DNA of 17,457 nucleotides from NCBI GenBank assembly GCA_964430935.1, contig CAYSHK010000043.1, forward strand, positions 1 to 17,457, written 5' to 3'. A program made the position numbers and the translations under genes. Positions 13,271-17,457 of this stretch are shown here, in pieces. The DNA comes from Thermopetrobacter sp964430935 (GTDB taxonomy: Bacteria; Pseudomonadota; Alphaproteobacteria; Rhizobiales; Aestuariivirgaceae). The notes under the pieces are model-generated. The model had not been told where the DNA came from, did not search any database, and saw nothing but the letters and a program-made list of their open reading frames with translations. The first letter of the stretch is position 1; the number at the start of each line of letters is the position of its first letter.

Positions 13271-14233
13271 TCAGCTGCCCGTGTCGCGCCAGGCCTGCCG
13301 CTTACGGTAGATGGTCGAGGGCGCGACGCCGAGCACCCGGGCGGCGCGCGGGATCGAGCCTCCGCAGGAGGCGATGGCCTCCTCGATGGCCCGCCGCTCC
13401 AGCACGCGCAGACGGGGCGGGGCCGCCTGCGGACGCGGGACGGCGGGGGCGTGATCCGGCGGCAGGAGCGGCGCCAGCATCTCCGCGGTCAGCTCGGGAG
13501 CCTCGTGGAACACCACGATCTGACGCAGGACGTTCTGCAGCTGGCGGACGTTGCCGGGCCAGGAGTGGGACAGCATGAGCCGTTCGGCGTCGGCGCCGAT
13601 GCGCATGGGCCGGCGGCCCTCCTCCCTCGCGAAGCGGTCGAGGAAGTGGCGGGCCAGAAGAAGGATGTCCCCGCCGCGCTCCCGCAGAGGCGGCAGGCTC
13701 ACCGGCAGCACGTGGAGCCGCCAGAAGAGATCGGCCCGGAAGCGTCCCTCCCGGACCTCCCGCTGCGGATCCCGGTTCGTGGCGCAGATGATCCGGACGT
13801 CCACCCGCCGTTCGGCGCTGCCGCCGACGGGGCGGACCATGCCCGTTTCGAGGAAGCGCAGCAGCTTTCCCTGGAGAACGGGATCCATCTCGCAGATCTC
13901 GTCCAGGAAGAGGGTGCCGCCGTGGGCCATCTCCGCATGGCCCCTGCGGGCCTCGGAGGCGCCGGTGAAGGCGCCCCGGACGTGTCCGAAGAATTCCGAT
14001 TCGGCCAGCTCGGAGGGTATGGCGGCGCAGTTCACCGCGACGAAGGGGCCGGATGCGCGCGGTCCCTCCTCGTGCAGGGCGCGGGCGCACAGCTCCTTGC
14101 CGGATCCGGATTCCCCGGTGATGAAGACCGGGGCCGTGGAGGCGGCCGCCTGTTTCAGCCGGGCGAAGACTTCGCGCATGGCCTCCGAGCGGCCGATGAA
14201 TGCGGTTTCGGGTTCCGCGGAAACGTGAGGCAT
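13271..14233 (-). CDS. Sigma-54-dependent activator without an N-terminal sensory domain
   Basis: A bacterial enhancer-binding protein that would remodel sigma-54 RNA polymerase using ATP. The 320 residues begin almost directly with the AAA+ domain. Walker A is GESGSGKE (40-47), the sigma-54 contact loop GAFTGA is intact (87-92), Walker B is TLFLDE (107-112), and the arginine-containing block SWPGNVRQLQNVLRQ is at 224-238. The C-terminal Fis-type helix-turn-helix is GGSIPRAARVLGVAPSTIYRKRQAW (from 291). No receiver, GAF or PAS domain precedes the AAA+ part, an arrangement like PspF. The ATG at 14233 has GAGGAG about eleven bases upstream, and no upstream coding sequence continues the frame. 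Target genes are unknown; I found no convincing -24/-12 promoter in the window. It may be controlled by a protein partner. Confidence 0.93.
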   Translation of the reverse strand: MPHVSAEPETAFIGRSEAMREVFARLKQAAASTAPVFITGESGSGKELCARALHEEGPRASGPFVAVNCAAIPSELAESEFFGHVRGAFTGASEARRGHAEMAHGGTLFLDEICEMDPVLQGKLLRFLETGMVRPVGGSAERRVDVRIICATNRDPQREVREGRFRADLFWRLHVLPVSLPPLRERGGDILLLARHFLDRFAREEGRRPMRIGADAERLMLSHSWPGNVRQLQNVLRQIVVFHEAPELTAEMLAPLLPPDHAPAVPRPQAAPPRLRVLERRAIEEAIASCGGSIPRAARVLGVAPSTIYRKRQAWRDTGS

Positions 14234-14343
14234 ATCGCGCTCGACTCCTCGACAGACGTTGGGCCGGCGCCGGGCCGGCGGCTTTCGTGCGTCAAGGAAA
14301 CGTTAGCCATGATTTCTGAAAAAAACGTTGCCCGGCGCGGGCG

Positions 14344-14357
14344 GTCCGGATCCGGAC
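14344..14357. repeat. 14-bp perfect palindrome upstream of the sigma-54 activator gene
   Basis: GTCCGGATCCGGAC is its own reverse complement. It lies about 110 bases before the activator's start and just beyond the rpmE terminator. With two AACGTT palindromes 25 bases apart (14299-14304 and 14324-14329), it makes this 200-base gap a candidate regulatory region. Confidence 0.5.
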
Positions 14358-14364
14358 ATGGAAA

Positions 14365-14392
14365 GCCCCGCTCCGCGATGCGGAAGCGGGGC
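14365..14392 (-). terminator. Rho-independent terminator of rpmE
   Basis: On the minus strand GCCCCGCTTCCGC and GCGGAGCGGGGC form a stem with one bulge and a three-base loop, followed by TTTCC. It lies 44 bases past the rpmE stop. This should separate rpmE from the sigma-54 activator gene. Confidence 0.75.
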
Positions 14393-14436
14393 CGTCCGGG
14401 ATTTCCGTTTCGCGGCGGGACGTGCCCGCCCGGCGG

Positions 14437-14670
14437 TCACTTCTTCGCGCCGGCGGCGAGGAAGCCGAACTTCTCGTTGAAGCGGGAGACGCGGCCGCCG
14501 CGGTCCACCAGATGCTGGGTGCCGCCGGTCCAGGCGGAATGCGACTTCGGGTCGATCTCCAGATGGAGGGTGTCGCCCTCCTTGCCCCAGGTGGAGCGGG
14601 TCCAGTACTCGGTGCCGTCGGTCATCACCACCTTGATCAGGTGGTAGTCGGGATGGATGCCTTCCTTCAT
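14437..14670 (-). CDS. rpmE: 50S ribosomal protein L31
   Basis: Large-subunit ribosomal protein at the intersubunit bridge, 77 residues. It starts MKEGIHPDYHLIKVVMTDG and contains the hallmark segments YWTRSTWGKEGDTL, DPKSHSAWTGG and FNEKFGF. It has no cysteines, so it is the zinc-independent form of the type normal in Alphaproteobacteria. The C-terminal end LAAGAKK is short and basic. The ATG at 14670 follows a long purine run (AGAAGAAGAG) rather than a strict Shine-Dalgarno. A promoter at 14794-14822 gives a leader of roughly 115 bases, long enough for autoregulation as known for L31 in other bacteria. A clear terminator follows. Very long minus-strand frames running through this gene into the ABC transporter region are not coding. 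Confidence 0.98.
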   Translation of the reverse strand: MKEGIHPDYHLIKVVMTDGTEYWTRSTWGKEGDTLHLEIDPKSHSAWTGGTQHLVDRGGRVSRFNEKFGFLAAGAKK

Positions 14671-14734
14671 GGCGAAACTCTTCTTCTGCTGCGCTGGTGC
14701 GATTCTTCCGTCGGAACACGCGAAAAAACCATCA

Positions 14735-14756
14735 CTTCCGCAGGCCTCTTCGGAAG
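14735..14756 (-). promoter_or_regulatory. Hairpin with following U-run in the rpmE leader
   Basis: CTTCCG and CGGAAG pair around a 10-base loop within the rpmE leader. Six bases later on the minus strand comes a run of six T (14728-14723). This resembles a weak attenuator, although a 6-bp stem at that distance from the U-run is marginal. Confidence 0.35.
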
Positions 14757-14793
14757 CCGCGGACGGATGGAGGCGTGAGAGTTCAGGCAGGAA

Positions 14794-14822
14794 CCTATAC
14801 AGGAGCCGCATGGGCGAGGCAA
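14794..14822 (-). promoter_or_regulatory. Predicted sigma-70 type promoter of rpmE
   Basis: On the minus strand TTGCCT (14822-14817) and TATAGG (14799-14794) are separated by 17 bases, with TG immediately before the -10. The -35 is the same hexamer as in the acs promoter. The predicted start is near 14787. Confidence 0.6.
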
Positions 14823-14878
14823 GCGGTTCGTTCGCCGCGCGCGACGATTCGCACTGGCGCGGGAGGGTGCGGCGGGAG

Positions 14879-14884
14879 TATAAG
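14879..14884 (+). promoter_or_regulatory. Possible -10 element of the ABC transporter / ispA operon
   Basis: TATAAG matches the -10 consensus at 5 of 6 positions and lies 38 bases before the ATG at 14923. No good -35 is found at 16 to 18 bases (the best is CTGGCG at 14855), so the promoter is tentative. Confidence 0.35.
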
Positions 14885-14922
14885 GCTCGCGAGACATCCA
14901 CCACGGGGAATGACGGCAGACC

Positions 14923-16764
14923 ATGCGTTCCAGAAGAGAGGACACGGAACCGGCGGGGGAGCCCGCGGAATCCGAAGGGGTGGAGACCGACCCCAAGCGG
15001 CGCGCGAAAAGCCGCAACCTGAAGCCGCTGGCCCGGCTCGCCCCCTATCTGCTGCGCTACCGCGGGCATGTGGTCGCGGCGGTGGTGGCGCTGCTGGCCG
15101 CGGCCCTGGCCACGCTGGCGGTGCCGCTGGCGGTGCGCCGGGTGATCGATCACGGCTTCTCCGCGGAGAACGCCCAGTTCGTCAACCGCTATTTCGCCAT
15201 GATGCTCGCCGTGGCCGCCCTGCTGGCGGTGGCCTCCGCGGCACGCTACTATTTCGTCACCTGGCTGGGCGAGAAGGTGGTGGCGGACCTGCGCTCGGAC
15301 GTCTTCCGCCATCTGCTGCGGCTTTCGCCCGCCTTCTACGAGCGTACCCACACCGGCGAGGTGCTGTCCCGGCTCACCGCCGACACCACCCAGATCAAGA
15401 CCGCCTTCGGGGCCACGGCCTCGGTGGCGCTGCGCAACATGGTGCTGCTGGTGGGCGCGGTCATCATGATGGTGGTCACCTCGCCCAAGCTTTCCGGCCT
15501 GACCCTGCTCGCGATCCCGCTGATCATCCTGCCGCTGGTGATCTACGGCCGCCGGGTGCGCCGGCTGTCGCGGGCGGCGCAGGACGAGCTGGCCATCACC
15601 TCGTCGCTGGCTCAGGAGGCCCTTCCGGCGGTCACCGTGGTGCAGGCCTACAGGCAGGAGGACCGTCTGGCCCGCAAGTTCGCCGCCGCAACGCGGGCCG
15701 CCTTCGAGGCCGCTGCGACGCGCACCTTCGCCCGGGCCATCCTCACAGCCATGATCATCTTCATCGCCTTCGGCTCCATCGTCGCGGTGCTCTGGCTCGG
15801 CGCCCAGGACGTGCTCGCCGGGCGGCTGACGGGCGGTGCGCTGGGGCAGTTCGTGCTCTACGCGGCCTTCGCGGCCGGTGCGCTGGGCTCGCTTTCGGAG
15901 GTCTGGGGCGAGGTGCAGCTCACCGCCGGCGCCGCCGAGCGGCTCGCGGAGATCATGGACACGAAACCCCTGATCACCGCGCCGGAGAAGCCGCGCCCCC
16001 TGCCAGAGCCGCCGAAGGGCGAGGTGGCCTTCGAGCGCGTCACCTTCACCTATCCCACACGCCCCGACCACAGGGCGCTGGACGACATCTCCTTCTCGGT
16101 GGCCTCCGGGGAGACCGTGGCCATCGTGGGGCCTTCCGGCGCCGGCAAGTCCACCATCTTCTCGCTGCTGCTGCGTTTCTACGATCCGGATTCCGGGGAG
16201 GTGCGGCTCGACGGCGTGAACGTCCGCGAGGCGGATCCGGCGCAGGTGCGGGCCCGCACGGCGCTGGTCCCTCAGGAGACGGTGATCTTCACCGCCACCA
16301 TTCTGGAGAACATCCGCTTCGGCAATCCCGACGCCTCCGACGAGGAGGTCCTGGCCGCGGCCCGGGCGGCGCGGGTGGACGAGTTCGCCGAACGCCTCCC
16401 GGACGGGCTGAACACCATGCTCGGCGAGCGCGGCGTCAATCTTTCGGGCGGCCAGCGGCAGCGCATCGCCATCGCCCGCGCCATTCTCGCCAATGCGCCG
16501 ATCCTGCTGCTGGACGAGGCCACGAGCGCGCTGGACGCGGAGAGCGAGCGCCACGTGCAGGCGGCGCTGGAGACGCTGATGCGGGGGCGGACCACCCTGG
16601 CCATCGCCCATCGGCTGGCCACGGTGCGCAACGCCGACCGCATCATCGTCATGGAGGAGGGCCGCATCGTCGATACCGGCACCCACGACGAGCTGATGGC
16701 CAAGGGCGGCCTCTACGCGCGTCTGGCCCGTCTGCAGTTCACCGACGGAGAGAACGGGGCATAG
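14923..16764 (+). CDS. ABC transporter half-molecule, fused membrane and ATPase domains (MsbA/multidrug type)
   Basis: A 613-residue exporter-type half-transporter expected to work as a homodimer in the inner membrane. After a charged N-terminus (about 1-38) comes a six-helix transmembrane domain (about 45-325) with coupling-type loops such as RSDVFRHLLRLSPAFYERTHTGEVLSRL in its first half. The nucleotide-binding domain has Walker A GPSGAGKST (403-411), Q-loop Gln451, signature LSGGQ (507-511), Walker B ILLLDEAT (527-534) and H-loop His563. The substrate cannot be read; lipid A flippase MsbA and multidrug exporters share this layout. The ATG at 14923 has only a weak GGGGAA upstream. ispA begins four bases after its stop, so the two are co-transcribed. 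Confidence 0.95.
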   Translation: MRSRREDTEPAGEPAESEGVETDPKRRAKSRNLKPLARLAPYLLRYRGHVVAAVVALLAAALATLAVPLAVRRVIDHGFSAENAQFVNRYFAMMLAVAALLAVASAARYYFVTWLGEKVVADLRSDVFRHLLRLSPAFYERTHTGEVLSRLTADTTQIKTAFGATASVALRNMVLLVGAVIMMVVTSPKLSGLTLLAIPLIILPLVIYGRRVRRLSRAAQDELAITSSLAQEALPAVTVVQAYRQEDRLARKFAAATRAAFEAAATRTFARAILTAMIIFIAFGSIVAVLWLGAQDVLAGRLTGGALGQFVLYAAFAAGALGSLSEVWGEVQLTAGAAERLAEIMDTKPLITAPEKPRPLPEPPKGEVAFERVTFTYPTRPDHRALDDISFSVASGETVAIVGPSGAGKSTIFSLLLRFYDPDSGEVRLDGVNVREADPAQVRARTALVPQETVIFTATILENIRFGNPDASDEEVLAAARAARVDEFAERLPDGLNTMLGERGVNLSGGQRQRIAIARAILANAPILLLDEATSALDAESERHVQAALETLMRGRTTLAIAHRLATVRNADRIIVMEEGRIVDTGTHDELMAKGGLYARLARLQFTDGENGA

Positions 16765-16768
16765 GGTC

Positions 16769-17457
16769 ATGGCCTTCCGGGACGCACTGAAACGCACGGC
16801 GCGGGACATGGAGAAGGTGCTGGAGGCGCTGCTGCCCCTCGATGGGGCCTCCGCGCCGCGTCTCGTGGAGGCCATGCGCTACGCCGCGCTCGGACAGGGC
16901 AAGCGGCTGCGCCCCTTTCTCGTGCGCGAGAGTACCCGGATCCTCGGCGGCGACGACGCTTCGGCCCTGCGGGTGGGGGCGGCGCTGGAGATGGTGCACT
17001 GCTATTCGCTGGTTCACGACGACCTGCCGGCCATGGACGACGACGACCTGCGGCGCGGAAGACCGACCTGCCACAGGGCCTTCGACGAGGCGACCGCCAT
17101 TCTCGCCGGGGATGCCCTTCTCACCCACGCCTTTCTCGTGCTCGCCGATCCGGAGACCCATCCGGATCCCGCCGTGCGCTGCGAGCTGGTGGCGCGGCTC
17201 TCGCGCGATGCCGGGCACGAGGGCATGGCCGGCGGCCAGATGCTGGACCTCCTCGCGGAACGTCGCGCCAGCCACGACGAAGCCGAGGTTCTGGCGGTGC
17301 AGAACCTGAAGACCGGCGCGCTCTTCCGCTTCGCCTGCGAGGCCGGCGCCATTCTCGCGGGCGCCCCGGAGGAGGACCGGGAGCGGATGCGCGCCTATGC
17401 CCGCGACATCGGACTGGCCTTCCAGATCGCCGACGACATTCTGGATGTCGAGGCGAC
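16769..17457 (+). CDS. ispA: (2E,6E)-farnesyl diphosphate synthase, N-terminal part (cut by the window edge)
   Basis: Trans-prenyltransferase that condenses isopentenyl and allylic diphosphates to farnesyl diphosphate, precursor of undecaprenol, ubiquinone side chains and hopanoids. The 229 complete residues contain the first aspartate-rich motif in HDDLPAMDDDDLRRG (Asp84, Asp85, Asp90) and the second, ADDILD (222-226), just before the window ends. GQGKRLRPF (42-50) binds isopentenyl diphosphate. The residues before the first motif, CYSLVH, with a Tyr-Ser pair as in E. coli IspA, favour a C15 product. About 65 residues should remain beyond 17457. The start lies four bases after the ABC transporter stop. 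No xseB lies upstream, although xseB-ispA is a common pairing. Confidence 0.95.
   Translation, partial: MAFRDALKRTARDMEKVLEALLPLDGASAPRLVEAMRYAALGQGKRLRPFLVRESTRILGGDDASALRVGAALEMVHCYSLVHDDLPAMDDDDLRRGRPTCHRAFDEATAILAGDALLTHAFLVLADPETHPDPAVRCELVARLSRDAGHEGMAGGQMLDLLAERRASHDEAEVLAVQNLKTGALFRFACEAGAILAGAPEEDRERMRAYARDIGLAFQIADDILDVEA

Noticed and set aside
14851..14872. Possible sigma-54 promoter (TGGCGC ... GTGC) before the ABC transporter, near the sigma-54 activator gene
   Set aside because: The GG-to-GC spacing is one base too long for a -24/-12 element, which is strict; a similar TGGC near 14310 on the minus strand also fails.
14437..16875. An 812-residue minus-strand open frame across the ABC transporter, and a 697-residue plus-strand frame at 14697-16790
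   Set aside because: Both are shadows of the transporter gene in GC-rich DNA. They have Arg/His/Gly-rich low-complexity translations without recognisable domains; only the last 77 codons of the minus frame (L31) are real.
1..17457. Search for CRISPR arrays, insertion sequences, phage or toxin-antitoxin genes and tRNAs
   Set aside because: No regularly spaced repeats, transposase motifs, integrase signatures or cloverleaf sequences were seen; the window reads as core chromosome.

Overview
The window looks like chromosomal core DNA of a GC-rich alphaproteobacterium. The evidence is a zinc-less L31 protein of alphaproteobacterial type, a ccmC-ccmD-ccmG cytochrome c maturation set, a PduO / EtfB / EtfA / 3-hydroxybutyryl-CoA dehydrogenase neighbourhood, and coding regions rich in G and C at third positions. 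Nineteen genes are supported, two of them cut by the window edges (acs at the left, ispA at the right). I see no tRNA, rRNA, CRISPR array, insertion sequence or phage gene. No gene-free stretch reaches 300 bases; the longest are 14671-14922 and 14234-14436.

Layout. Positions 1-2797 (minus strand) hold ccmC, ccmD, ccmG and then acs, which has its own promoter. Positions 2954-4920 hold a divergent pair, a Memo-family protein (AmrB, minus) and its radical SAM partner (AmrS, plus). AmrS ends stop-to-stop against a class III CoA-transferase of the CaiB/BaiF family (minus, 4921-6135). A 191-base divergent region carrying a Fur-box-like site leads to a persulfide-dioxygenase-type metallo-beta-lactamase-fold gene (plus, 6327-7229). 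A short non-coding segment, 7230-7398, is dense in structure: a 12-bp inverted repeat around a pyrimidine tract with G-quadruplex potential, a second inverted repeat, and a terminator. Next are thpR (minus) and, divergent from it, a plus-strand run of PduO-type cobalamin adenosyltransferase, rhomboid protease, etfB, etfA and hbd. A terminator region separates these from a minus-strand D-2-hydroxyacid dehydrogenase, a sigma-54 activator with no sensory domain, and rpmE. Divergent from rpmE, an ABC half-transporter is followed after four bases by ispA.

How the genes work together. Much of the content concerns acyl-CoA and electron flow. Acs activates acetate, the CaiB-type enzyme moves CoA between organic acids, Hbd interconverts acetoacetyl-CoA and 3-hydroxybutyryl-CoA, and ETF carries electrons from acyl-CoA dehydrogenases to the respiratory chain. 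PduO supplies adenosylcobalamin for mutases. The ccm genes serve cytochrome c assembly. The least understood part is the AmrB/AmrS pair, two of the three proteins of the AmmeMemoRadiSam set, whose biochemical role is unsettled. The strongest non-coding signals are the Fur-like box before the persulfide dioxygenase gene, the quadruplex-capable inverted repeat after it, and a promoter at 13195-13223 whose spacer is a palindrome.
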